64,000 bases of DNA from Deuterostichococcus epilithicus. Taxonomy: Eukaryota; Chlorophyta; Trebouxiophyceae; Prasiolales; Stichococcaceae. Under the pieces are notes generated by a model, which saw only the letters and a list, made by a program, of their open reading frames with translations, had not been told where the DNA came from and did no database searches. Each line of letters starts with the position of its first letter. The stretch's first letter is position 1. The stretch is from contig JAVTLE010000003.1 in NCBI GenBank assembly GCA_033439295.1, forward strand, positions 930,001-994,000. The letters run 5' to 3'. This document shows, piece after piece, positions 23,401 to 34,257 of this stretch. The position numbers and the translations under genes are program-made.

Positions 23401-26082
23401 AGGTCAGCGCAGACATCACAGGGTGAGTTGCAGCCTATTGTGTTTCCCAGGCTGCAACGCAGATGTGCTTTGAGCGCTCCAGCAGCGCCCTGTTAACGTC
23501 TGCTCTGCTGGCAAACTCCACCCAGCACAGCCCCCAGCGACATTGCTTGGCCGCCCCAGCTGCCATAACCAGCTCCAGCGGCCTTGGAAGTGTGCTTCGT
23601 CATGCAGAGGTCACCAACTGAAATCCCTTTGCTGTTGCTGCAGTGGCCTCGAGGACAAGCCTATTCCGGCGTTCAATGATGTCGATGAAGAATCAGCGCC
23701 CCGCCTGACCTACGTCAGGTCCGTTCCCTCTCTAGACCCTTTGGACGTTCACAGACACCATGAGCGCTGCACATGGGGCAAGACGGCAGTTCGGCTGGGC
23801 TACTGTGGAGCCCACGTCACTGAAGGCGCGCACCCTGCCAAGGAGCGGCAGCCCCCCAGGCGGCAGCCCGCTTGTGGCTGAAAATACTTCCGCGGATGGT
23901 AGGTCCCACTGAAATGCTTGCGTGGGTGATGTTCTCCACAGGGAGTCGTTGCCGATGGCGGGCTCCAAGTCGCCGGCGCTGCTGATCAGGGGCCGTGCGG
24001 CGCTGGAGGCCGCCTGCACCGCCGGCGCCCGCCCCCGCTGCGGCCTGCGCGTCATGGATGGCGTGGTGCCCTACGCCGCCGGCTGCCTGAAGGCCATGGA
24101 CAGTTGCGGCATCCACGAGGTGCGCATTAAGGTTATAGGGTTTAGAGTTTTGCTGCCTGCGCTGGCACACCATCCACTGCCAGCAGGAGGCAGGGGCTGC
24201 AGAAGCCGATGCCGATGTCTCCAGCCTGAGCGGACCGGCGAGGCCTTGTCTGTCCATCCGTCTTGCACCGTTGCTGGCCTTGCCCCGCCTGTTCACCCTG
24301 GCCGCCAGTGCAAGGTCCGACCAAAGCACACAGCAGCAGTGAGGTCGAGACCGCCGGGACAGCACCCGCGCGCCCCGATGCCGCGGTCCCAGGTGGCGTA
24401 AGCTCCTGCCCTGCAGTGCCCCGCCTCGTGCAACGGTCGCGCCTGCCGCGACAACCGCGTCGTCACCGGCGGCATCCGCGCGCCGCTGGAGGTGTTCAAG
24501 ACGCCCAACCGGGGGTGGGGCCTGCGCTGCCGCCGCGACCTCAAGCCCGGGGAGTTCATATGCACCTACGCGGGGCTGCTCATGACAGACGAGGAGGCGG
24601 TGCGCTCACGCGCCGAAACTCTCTAAACCCTGCTGCAGCGGCCCCCCAAGCCTGTGCCTCTGTTACTCGCCCACGATTGCCCCGGGTCCGACGCCAACAG
24701 CAGGCCACGGGCTCGTCCGGCGCTTGCGTTGGTAGCACATGTTTTGCGGCGCCATTCCGAATGGAACTGCTCGGCTCCCTGCCATCTTGCTGCCCTTGTG
24801 GCGAATGCCACTTGCAGGCGTGGTGGGGCACACAGGCATGCCGGCGCCACCTCCCGCCACTGCAGCGATGGCGTGCAGCGCCCCCGGGGCAGCCACTGAC
24901 CAGGGTGCATGCTGCCGTGCGGCGCAGGAGGCGGTGGAGGATGACACCTATCTGTTCGACCTCACACACTTCCCCTCGCTGCTGGACCAAACGGAGAGCG
25001 AGCTCGTCGCCAACCCGGCAATGGTGCAGGTGCCACGCTGACAGCCCCCTGTGGCGCTCCACAGGCTGCTTCACGTCACGCACAGTTTGTGCTGTGCTGA
25101 ACGTGCACACACCCATGTTTATGTGACTCTGTGCCGCTGTCTGGCACACCCAAATAGCCGGTGCTCAGCAGCCGCCCGGCAGCCTTGGCAGTGCCGCAGT
25201 CACTGGGTCCACCTGCAGCTGTGCGCTCAATGGCGTGCCCCACCCTCGTATCCCCTCACAAGTACGCATGCCGTAAGGAGACATGTCGTGCTGACTGCGC
25301 GGTGCGCTGCCGGAGTGTGAAAACCCTAAACCCTAAACACATTCACACGCAGCCGGAGTGGTTCCACCCGGCGTGGGCGCCGCCAGTGCCGCACGGCTCA
25401 CGGCTGTCGCAGGCGGGCAAGGACCATCCCGAGACCCTCTGCATGGACGCCGCCACCACAGGTGCCGCCACCTGTTGGCTCCTTGGCACAGCCGTCGCCA
25501 GTGTTGCCGCATCTCGTGCGACAATTTTGCGCAACACAACCGTCATCTGCTTGCGAAAAACAGCAGGATTGAATTAGGTAGTCAACTCGCATTCCAAGGC
25601 AGGTGTCCTCAGCTCATGCTGGCTGCCTCCTGGGTTGCAGGCAACGTGGGACGCTTCCTCAACCACTCATGCCAGCCCAACTGCGTCAAGCAGCCAGTCC
25701 TCGTCGAGGGCGACTCCGGGCTGTACTACCACCTGACCTTCTTTGCCGCTGAGGTGCGCGCGGCTTGTGAAAGCCCTTGCATCACAGCCCTGTCTTGAAC
25801 CCAGCCATGCACGACAACCCTTTCTTTCAAATCGAGACGCCTTCTCTTTCAGATCCATTCAGGAACCCCGCTTTATGCTTGGGCACAGATGGATCACTCT
25901 GCAAATCACCACCTCTAAAAATTTGCCTGCAGCGCATCCCAGCGGGCGAGGAACTGGTCTACGACTACAATTGGCAGGCGCGCGAGCTGGCGGGCCGCTA
26001 CATGGAGTGTAACTGCGGCGTCCCGAAGTGTAAGGGCAACATGTTCAGCATCGTCGACGGCGGCGCCGACGCCGAGGAGTGA
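17463..26082 (+). CDS. SUVH-type histone H3K9 methyltransferase: SRA (YDG), pre-SET, SET and post-SET domains
   Basis: SUVH proteins read methylated DNA with the SRA domain and methylate H3K9. Starts at ATG 17463. A long low-complexity N-terminus (17463-about 20950, rich in Ala, Gln, Ser, Pro) holds two SUMO-interaction-like motifs, AIIDLTDDTP and DDDVVIVPPE. The SRA domain (about 21000-22520) shows HVPGVAVGDVFADKGELSIC, GVHCNISAGID, AIALSGEYEDNDDTGASFIY, ALLLSFQQGMPVRVCR and YEGLYRVT. Pre-SET Cys-rich parts include CPASCNGRACRDNRVV (about 24418-24465). SET has APLEVFKTPNRGWGLRCRR, FICTYAGLLMTDEEA, DTYLFDLTHFP, the catalytic NVGRFLNHSCQPNC (about 25645-25690) and GEELVYDYNW (about 25945-25975). 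Post-SET is CNCGVPKCKGNMF; stop at 26080-26082. The start exons could belong to a separate gene; I saw no stop-plus-promoter break proving that. N bases fall at 19687, 20785-20786, 22038 and 22041. Confidence 0.87.
21993..22037. repeat. C-rich pyrimidine tract with flanking N bases
   Basis: Long runs of C broken by T and A, followed by two N bases, inside an SRA-region intron of the SUVH gene. The Ns suggest the assembler could not resolve the homopolymer. Confidence 0.8.
22644..22676. repeat. 15-base direct repeat, period 18
   Basis: TGCAAAAGTTGACTG occurs at 22644 and 22662, in an intron of the SUVH gene. Confidence 0.9.
25322..25338. repeat. interstitial telomere-like repeat, (CCCTAAA)2
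   Basis: AAACCCTAAACCCTAAAC lies in the SUVH intron just before the exon encoding PEWFHPAWAPP. CCCTAAA/TTTAGGG is the plant-type telomere unit, also used by Chlorella-type algae. Confidence 0.85.
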
Positions 26083-26740
26083 CACTCTCTCTCGCCCGCC
26101 CCGGTGTGGGGCTGAATCGCAGCAATGGCTGCTGACCGGCATGATTGGCGGGGCGCGATGGCGCTGCAGGTGGCGGCGCCAGGAGCAGCGCGGAGATTCC
26201 TTCTTCATCTGTCGATGTCCACAATGGTTCCTCAGGCAGTACAGCCACATGTGAGCTGCTGCAAGCGTCGTTTTCGGACAGGGTTACGTTTCAAGCAGGT
26301 GGTTTGTGCATTCGCGGTCATCGAGCCGGTGCACGCTAGGGTCTGGATTCTGGTTTCATCGTCGCTGGCTCTTGATGCTGGTTTCAACCCCGCATGACGG
26401 GGTGCTGTTCATAACTTTGTCCGCGCTGCCGCTTTTGCACGTCGAGCTGTCAGCCGTGAGCCGTGGACTGCCACCACGTTGTACACAATGCACAGTGCAA
26501 GAGAGGGATCCTCACCAGTCCCCACACGGTTTTCACGAGCACCTGGTGCATGGTCCTTCCCGCTTTTCGACCCCCTAATGTAGTCGAGGTCTTAGGCAAG
26601 CTGACAGACCAGGCGCGTCAGCGAGAGTTGCACACACACTCCCATTTCCGCTGCGCGCAACCGACACTCGGTCACCTCTCGCCCCTCGACTGCCCCCGCA
26701 GCCACACCGTTCCGTTGCCCCCCACCTCCACCATCCGACC
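26083..26740. other. intergenic, promoter region of the KH protein
   Basis: No coding exon seen. The bases before ATG 26741 are C-rich (CCCCCCACCTCCACCATCCGACC), as in a 5' leader. No other element could be assigned. Confidence 0.45.
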
Positions 26741-29694
26741 ATGTCAGGAACCGAAGAGGTGTGTAATCGACCTGTGCCTTTCGCCTTGGGTGCCGGTACG
26801 TTCTGCGGACTGATGCTCGCTTGGGAGTCGCGTGCAAGGATTTCATGCATGCATGCATCTCGGATGAGCGTATGCGACGGCCCTGTTCGGACAGCAAGGC
26901 GTTGCCTTTGGTCGGGCTGATGTACCGTCCGATCAACACGGGGTGTCGCCTGCTGGCTGCGTGGGCGTGTGCCGACGGTTCGCATCTTTTGCAGCATGGG
27001 AACGCGACGCGCCGTTGCTGTCGGCGCAGCGCGGCGCCCAGAACGCTCGCACTGCCCCCTCGTTGCGATGATCTTGCCAGGTCGCAGCAGTGCGCTTCCG
27101 CCACGTTGACGCCCGGGCAACCTGGTCCACAGGTGGCCGACAGCCTGGCCAAGACGGAGCTGCAGGACCCGGAGGTCCCAGCCGAGGGTGACGACGACGC
27201 GGACGAGGCGGTTGCTGACGCTCCCGCCGCTGAGGATGCTGATGGAGAGGCCGGCTCGGACCAGAAGGTGGTGGCGAAGTTTTTGGTCAGCAACGCCGCT
27301 GCCGGCAGCGTCATCGGCAAGGGCGGCAGCAACATCGCAGGTGGGGTTACTGGCGCGGTCGCGCCGTGCAGCACCACGATTCCCCCTTTTCACATACGGT
27401 TGACTCGCTCGAGACGTGAGTGCGGGGGCGGTGCAGACACCTGCAACGTGTGGCGCGCCGCTGCCCCAAGTGTCGACTTGCATGCTCTGCATCCACCGGC
27501 AGGCTGTCTCGCCCCATGATGATTACTGCGCCATGACAGCATGCTCCTCGCCTGACTGTTTTGCATGCCGCTCTTGTGCAGAGTTTCAGACCCAGAGCTC
27601 AGCGCGCATCCAGCTGTCGCGGGCGAATGAGTACTTCCCGGGCACCAGCGACCGCGTCATGCTCATCAGCGGCACCGTCGGCCAGGTGCAGCCACTTGAT
27701 GACTGTGTCGAGCTACAGCACACGGCCCTCAACTGCTGTCAAGCTGCAGGTGTATGCAGTGAACAGCGCACTTCAGGTCGGCCAGGGTCCCACCGCGCAG
27801 CTGTGATCATGGGCCATGAGCCCCACAACTACACCAAGGCCTGTGCTGCTGACGACGTGGCCCCCTGCTCCCGGCGACAGGTGCTGACGGCGCTGCACCT
27901 GGTGCTGGCGAAGATGTCCAGCGAGAAGGCGGTGCAGGACACCATGATGTCTCGGTGCGCGCCATTGGTGCACCGCTGCTCGTGCCGCAGACGCCCCTGC
28001 CACTGCCGCGGAGCCTGCAGCATTGGCTGTGGCATGCTGTGGGCAGCCTCTGAGCTGCGGTCTCCCATGTCGTGCTCTTTGTGGGTCCCGCCTCCCTGAT
28101 GCCAAGGGTGCTGCGGCGCAGGGACGGCACGCAGCAGGAGCTGCGGTTGCTGGTGCCGGCGGCGCTGTGCGGCAGCATCATCGGCAAGGGCGGCGCCACC
28201 ATCCGCCAGTTTGCGGAGGACTCCAAGGCCGCCATCGGCCTGTCGCCGCAGGTGGGCCGTCGCGCCAGCTGCTCACGGACGACAGGCCCCCGCGACGCCG
28301 CGCCGCCAGCCTGAATGCACCCGAGTCGAGGCTCGCTTGGGCTCGCTGCGCACATGCGTGCCGGGGGTTTTCGCACGTGCCGCAACGAGAGGGGAAGGCG
28401 GGGAAGCACGGAGAGGAGGGTAGGCGCGTTGCCCAGCACTCGGAGGGCAGCACAGGACACCTGGCGAATGAGGTCATCCAGCAATGTTCATGTGAGCAGG
28501 CCAGGGCCGCAAATGGGTTCGCCAGGACTCGGGTGGAATGCCCTCCCGACGTTTGTTGCACCTGCTCTGATGAAATACAGGACCGCATGCCGCCGGGGGT
28601 GGCGGACCGTACGGTGCGCATCACGGGCGAGGACCTGGAGCAGCTGATGCGCGCCACGGCGCTCATTTTGACCAAGCTGAGCCAGAACCCCAACTACTCG
28701 CGCTTCACGAGCACCAGCGTCTCGTACGGCGGCTACGGCGCCGGCGGCTACGCTGGCGGCTACGGCGGCCGCGGCGGCGCCGCCGTCGGCCCGCCCCCCG
28801 AGGTAGGCTCGCTTCCCTGGGACTTGCGTCCCAGAGGGCTGGCGTCAGACGGTGAACGGGGCGTGCCTGTGGCCGTGCAAATGCAGTCCAAAGCAGCAGC
28901 GGCGCGGCTGCCCGTAGGCATGCTGACGCTTGCGAGCCGCAGACGAGGAGTGCCTGCAGCGCTCTTGACCATATATTCCGGCATGCTCGTAGAACGAGTG
29001 TGGCAAGCAGCGACACCATCTCAACGACACGTGTGCACCGACACAGGTTTTCGAGAACGGGCCGCAGGGTGAGGCGGTGGTGGCTGTGCCTGACCGTGCG
29101 GTCGGCGCCATCATCGGCAAGGGCGGAGAGGTGTGCCGGACCCCTTGATCAACTCGGACTCCCGCTCCTCACAGCCACTGCATCACGGGCCTGCTCTCGT
29201 GGTCGCCAGCTGTCGTCTTGTGGCTCTGCCAGGGTTTGCAATGGTGAGTGCGGTGATTTAATCGACCCAAACCAGCCTGTGACAGCAGCCACAGCAGTTG
29301 GCGGTGCTGTGGCTGACGGTGCACGCGCGACCGGGTGGCAGGTGATCAACCAGATCAAGAACGTGGTCGGTGTGCGCATCCGAGTGAGCGGCCGCGACGA
29401 GTACGTTGAGGGCACCCGCGACCGCAACGTCACCATCAGCGGCCCCAAGGAGGCCGTCGCTATCGCCGAGCAGCTGGTGCCCTCCCTACCCTCCAATGTG
29501 TCCGCCTGTCACCCGCGCGCTCCACAGCAGTGCCATAGTGATGCAGCTGCTGCATTGTTGCCCAGCGTACCGTGTGCAGCGTGCGCATTGTTGGGTGCTA
29601 GAGTAACAGCAGGCTCTGGAGACGTGTGGTGCTCTCGCTGCAGATCCGCAAGAAGATGGACGCTGCACTGTCTGGCACGCCGGCGCGGGACTGA
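26741..29694 (+). CDS. triple-KH-domain RNA-binding protein (PCBP/NOVA-like)
   Basis: KH domains bind single-stranded RNA or DNA through a GxxG loop. Exon 1 is only MSGTEE (26741-26758) and splices in phase to [20 protein letters not shown] at about 27133. An acidic stretch leads to KH1: [20 protein letters not shown], then [20 protein letters not shown] and [16 protein letters not shown]2: [20 protein letters not shown] (about 28138-28190), then [21 protein letters not shown] Gly/Tyr-rich linker ([20 protein letters not shown]) follows. KH3: [20 protein letters not shown] (about 29070-29125), then [20 protein letters not shown] and [19 protein letters not shown]. It ends [16 protein letters not shown] with TGA at 29692-29694. 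All three GKGG loops are intact. The layout matches poly(C)-binding and NOVA-type regulators; the RNA targets are unknown. Confidence 0.9.
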
Positions 29695-30460
29695 TGCGCT
29701 GGGCGCCAATGATGCGGCCGCGGCCGCGCAGCTGACGGCGCTGCGAGTGTGTGGCGGTGGGTGCTGGAGGGACACGGTGGGGGAGGGAGCGAAGTTGGTA
29801 ACACTGCGGCAGGCCAGGCGTGGTCAACATGCACATCGGAGTGCCTGCGATGCCTACAAATGCCTACAAACTGTTGGTAACACAGAGCCAGAGCCGAGGG
29901 TCACAACATCCGTTTGTACCCCCATGGCATGGCAAGGCACCATCTCTGTGAGACACTTCTAACGCTTTCTGTGCTTAGAATCAGCAGCAGTGTCCAGATG
30001 CTCTATGCGACATATAGATGAGCTGCGTTGTTGAAGCCGTCAGAGAACAATGCGAGCGTGGAAGTGTTTTGGTTTATAGGTGAATCCCGGTACTGCTCAA
30101 GTCTTCATCAGGCCCATTCCCTCCATTGGCCGCACCGCAGACACACCGATGTCACCTGGCAGGCGACACGAGAAGGGGACTACTAGGTATACTCACGTAG
30201 TCTCGGCTGCCAAGACTGCGAGGCTGGGCGTGTCAAGAAAGATCCTGCGAAAGTGTCGCTGGTGAGCGGGGGTTGAAAGCGCTGGATCAGATTGAGCACC
30301 ACATGCTCTTATTCACAACAATCAATGCCGCCAACATATAGGCGACTTGCATGAATCAAAAGTCCTCGCAAAATCTCCTCGCAAAACACTAAGGCGTGTG
30401 TGTACCATTCACTTCCACTCTCAGCGACTGTGCAGCCTCTCCCAAGCAACCCCAGCACAT
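29695..30460. other. convergent intergenic region, no gene seen
   Basis: Lies between the 3' ends of the KH gene and the leftward helical-repeat gene. A 10-base direct repeat (ATGCCTACAA twice, near 29850-29868) is the only structure noted. Confidence 0.45.
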
Positions 30461-33400
30461 CTACACAGCCTCCCGCCGATCCCGCAGCAGCTGCGCCAGC
30501 AGGCCGCCTGTACACACACACTGGCATTTTTTTGGTTATGGGCGTGACATGCAGGCTTCAGGCGATCCGTGCGCACGAGTATCTGTTTGCATACACATCG
30601 CGCAGTGGCGTCAAGCGCGATCTGCACGCTCTTGTTGGTCAGAACCTGCAAGGGAGGGCAGGCCTTGGGTACTCCCGATGAGGCACGCAGCTGCAAATGC
30701 CAATGCTCATGCTGACGCTGATGCAGATGCCAACCCAAAAGCACCTGGAAAGATGTGTGCCGGATGTCTGTGGCCGGCTCGCACCTGGGTGGAAGTCAAA
30801 CTCTTGCAGCAGATGCGACAGCTGGGCAGCCTGCGCGGGCGTCAGGGCTGACCCACGGCGGGCGACGAACGGCCCGAGCGCCGTGAGCACCCGGTCGCTG
30901 GGCCGGTAGCCCAGGTGCCAGTGCGCCGCCAGGATGGTCAGCAGGTCGCCGGTTTCTGATTCCGCTGCAGACGGGCGGCCGCCGGCGGCGCGGCCGCCGC
31001 CGCCGCCGGCTGCCGGCACGCTGGGGACCGCTGCTGCCTCAGAGGACATCTGATGGGCCACCTGCGCAGGGACACATGCCTGGCGTCTCGACCTTGCAGC
31101 ACGAGCGTCAGAGGCCCCGGCAGACGAGCTGCGCACTATGCACATGCGGCCGCCCCACAGGAGCCTTCTCGTAGGGGAAGTGAGAGGACCTCCCGAAGCT
31201 GTGCGCGCGAGCCAGCGCCCTTGTGCAGGGCCATTGGCCTACGAGTCTGCAGCCGCCGCCCAGGTCTTGATCCCGCAAACACCAGCCAGACACATTGCTT
31301 CCTTTCGCTTTCAGGAAATGTTGTATTTGGAGAGAATCTTTTTGGACCGGATGATGCCGCACCGCCGAGGAGGAGGCGCGCAGCAGCTCCTGCGTCGCTA
31401 CGGTCCGGTGATGCAGCACCGCCAGCGCCCACAGCAGCTGTGGGCACCAGAACCGAAACTTTGACAATGCCTGCAGGCTTCGGTGCGTGTTCGAGCGTAC
31501 GGAAGCTGGCTCCTTTCTCTCGAGGGTGGCTGCGGCGTCGCTTACGCGGCTTCTGCCCTGAGCCAGCTGGCGCCAGCGGAACAGTGCAATCACAGTCTGG
31601 TGGTGCACCTGCAGGCTGTCACTTTGCTACATGCATCAGATTCGTGCCTGCGCGGTGTGGTCCAGCCGCGACACAGCATTGAGGTGGCGGCTGTCGATGC
31701 GGCGCTTGGCGAAGCCCAGCACAGCGTCCAGAAGCTGCGCCACCTCGCTGCTGTAGTGGCCCGCCAGCGCGAAGGAGCCCGCCAGCGACGCCAGGTCGCT
31801 GCATGACCACACACTGAGGAGCCGGTGGGGCGGCGGCAGGTGTGGGTGGTTCTGGTTCACGTGGTGCAGCGATGTTGATGACGCAGTAGCAAAGGGACGA
31901 ATAGCACGCAAGCATGAGACATGTGCCAGCGAATCTCCAGCATCACCGCGAGCTGCAGTCTCTATCACGCGCTCAGCTCTCATGCTCTTGAACATTTGAG
32001 CAGCAGCGCAAGAGGTGATCCCATGTTCTGCCCTTCGATTCGGTCGACTCGACTGCTGCAGCAGGCAGGCGGGCAGGCGATGCGGCACCTCGGCGCAAAG
32101 GTCGCCCGGGCAGAGTGGCGGTTCATGAGGTGCGACCGCGCGCGCGAGGCGAGCGCATCCATGAGCTCCGCCACGCCAGGCTGCAGTTTCGCCGTCTCCG
32201 CTGCTGCCGCTCGTTCCGCCGCTGCCAATGTGGCTTCCGTCGCCGCTGCCGCCGCCGTGTCTGCCTCCCGTGCTGCTGCAGAGCCGGGAGCAGGGTCTGC
32301 TGCCGGGCACGGCGGGCTCGCAGGCAGCTGCGAGCGGCGCTGCGCCGCCTCTGACGCCGGCTGCTGCAGCGGGGCCAGGCCGCGCCGCCGCCACCGAGCC
32401 TGCAGCGCCGCCGGCGCATGCACGCGCGCGAGTGCCCAGCTGGTGCCCGGCAGCTCGGAGTCTGCAAGCGGCGCCAGGTGCAGCACCTGATGGAGGATAA
32501 GCGGCACATGAAGCTGGAAGAGGTTGGTTTTATGAACAAATTTGGATCGGTATTCTACCTATGCTATCAGCATCATGACAGACTGCAGGTGCCATGCCAT
32601 TCCAGAATGCACAGGAGACGGTCAGGCTCGTCGTCCAGCCCCCCTGCTCGCCCATGCGCACGCTCCGCCTCCCCTCAACGAAAGCTACCAGCCCCGAAAC
32701 GCGCACCGGCCCGTCGAAGACGCGGGTGCGCAGCTCTGCCGTCAGGCGCGCCAGGAAGGCCGCCACGTCCGGCGAGCTGCTGACGTGGCCGCCCAGCTCC
32801 GCAAAGGAGTGCAGCAGCGACACCGCATGCTCCGTCGTCGCATCGTGCAGCACCTGCGGCATGGCAGGGCATTGGGTTGGCGGGCTGTGCAGGCCCAACG
32901 CCTTGTGAGGAGCTGGGTCGCAACGGCACGCGTCACACAGAGCACGGCATGTGCCAGACTGCGTGCATGTCATGACCAATGCGGGCACTGCTGCGGCTCT
33001 CACAGTCAGAGCAATCCCCAATCCGCAGGCGGCGCAACAGCGGGCAGGCAGGCGGCCAAGACCTGGGCGCTGCTGAGCCGGGCGGCAGCGTCCAGGAGGC
33101 CCCGCCGCCTGTCCGGCGGCCGCAAGCGCAGCCAGCCCGCCCGGTGCAGCAGGCAAGCCAATTGCTCCACTGAAAAGTGGGAAAGCTGCGCCATGATGGC
33201 GTCCTCCAGCACTTCGGGCGCATTTCTGAGGTCCGAACAGCCGCCACCGCCTCCGCCACTGCCCAGGCCACCGCTGCCGGCGCCGTCCACAAGCAAGTCC
33301 CCCCAGCCTGCGCCGCCGCTGGCCTGCTCGCTGAGGTGGGACAGGCGCTGACTGGCCGCGACGAGGGACGGCGGATCAAAGTGCTGCCGGCGAGCCGCAG

Positions 33401-33722
33401 CGAGGATGGTGGTGAGTAGCTCCCCGTCGGTCTCGGCAGCGAAAATCTCCCGCTGCAGGCGGCTGCCGACTCGTGCCGCATGCCCCCGCTTCTGCATGCT
33501 CAGGGAGACCCGGCGTCAGACGCTGAAACAAATCTGATTATTGCTTGTACATGACGCACTTATGGGTGAAAGGTTGCTTGGATGGAGAATGGGACACCTG
33601 GGATTGATCAATCTGCTTGTTTTAGCATTGGATTTACGCATGCGCACCTGGTTATGCGCTGCGGACGTCCTTGGCAGCCCAGCTGAGAACGGCCTGCGCA
33701 GCGCGCCGAGCCGAGGCAGCAT
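30461..33722 (-). CDS. mitochondrial FASTK/OPR-like helical-repeat protein (likely organelle RNA factor)
   Basis: Exon 1 (33648-33722) encodes a typical mitochondrial presequence, MLPRLGALRRPFSAGLPRTS, and joins in phase to KRGHAARVGSRLQREIFAAE near 33490. The body is made of helical-hairpin repeats of about 38 residues: ELLTTILAAARRQHFDPPSL (about 33400), HAVSLLHSFAELGGHVSSSP (about 32830-32770), DLASLAGSFALAGHYSSEVA (about 31790-31730) and LLTILAAHWHLGYRPSDRVL (about 30950-30880). Gly- and Ala-rich loops separate them. The pattern of LLxxLAxxGYxPxxxL resembles OPR repeats of algal organelle RNA factors and the HPR/FAST repeats of FASTK proteins. The likely last exon gives GLLAQLLRDRREAV and a TAG at 30461-30463; no full RAP domain was recognised. 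RNA binding is inferred. It faces RPN8 head to head, 535 bases apart. Confidence 0.65.
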
Positions 33723-34257
33723 TACATCATCCGGTAGATGTTGAAGATGAAGCTGAAGCTTGCAACAGAGAACTGCGTGAACGGTGCTGCATTGCAATGG
33801 CTTGGCCATGAACTGGAGACCTGTCTACATAAGGCTGCCTTCTGCAATCTGCACCTCGGACGCCGCGCCAAACTGCTGCTTTTGGACGACACGGCGTGTC
33901 ATCACAGTCGCAAAGCAAGTCGCAAATACAGACATCTTGATTCGGGCTGTCTCACGGTGTCCGAAAGTGCTCGATTGTATTTGTCGTTCCGCTGCCCGGC
34001 AACTCAACTCTGGTCACAGGACGTCACTGCGGCAGTGGCTCTGACTTTCCGTTCGTTCCGCTCGGGCAGTAGACGACTGTTCGACAACCGTACAACTTTG
34101 AACATTTGGGCTTCTTGCCCATCAGACAAAGCGTTCTCACCAAGGCGTGCAGGTGCTGCACACAATGCCAGTGAAGCACGTGTGCCTGAGCGAAGGCACT
34201 GCTGTGTTACTCTCCTACGGCGCGGGTGTCAGCCTCTGTCGCGGAAGCAGCGTAACC
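33723..34257. promoter_or_regulatory. bidirectional promoter region between the helical-repeat gene and RPN8
   Basis: Only 535 bases separate the two divergent start codons (33722 and 34258). No TATA-like box or other motif could be assigned with confidence. Confidence 0.4.
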
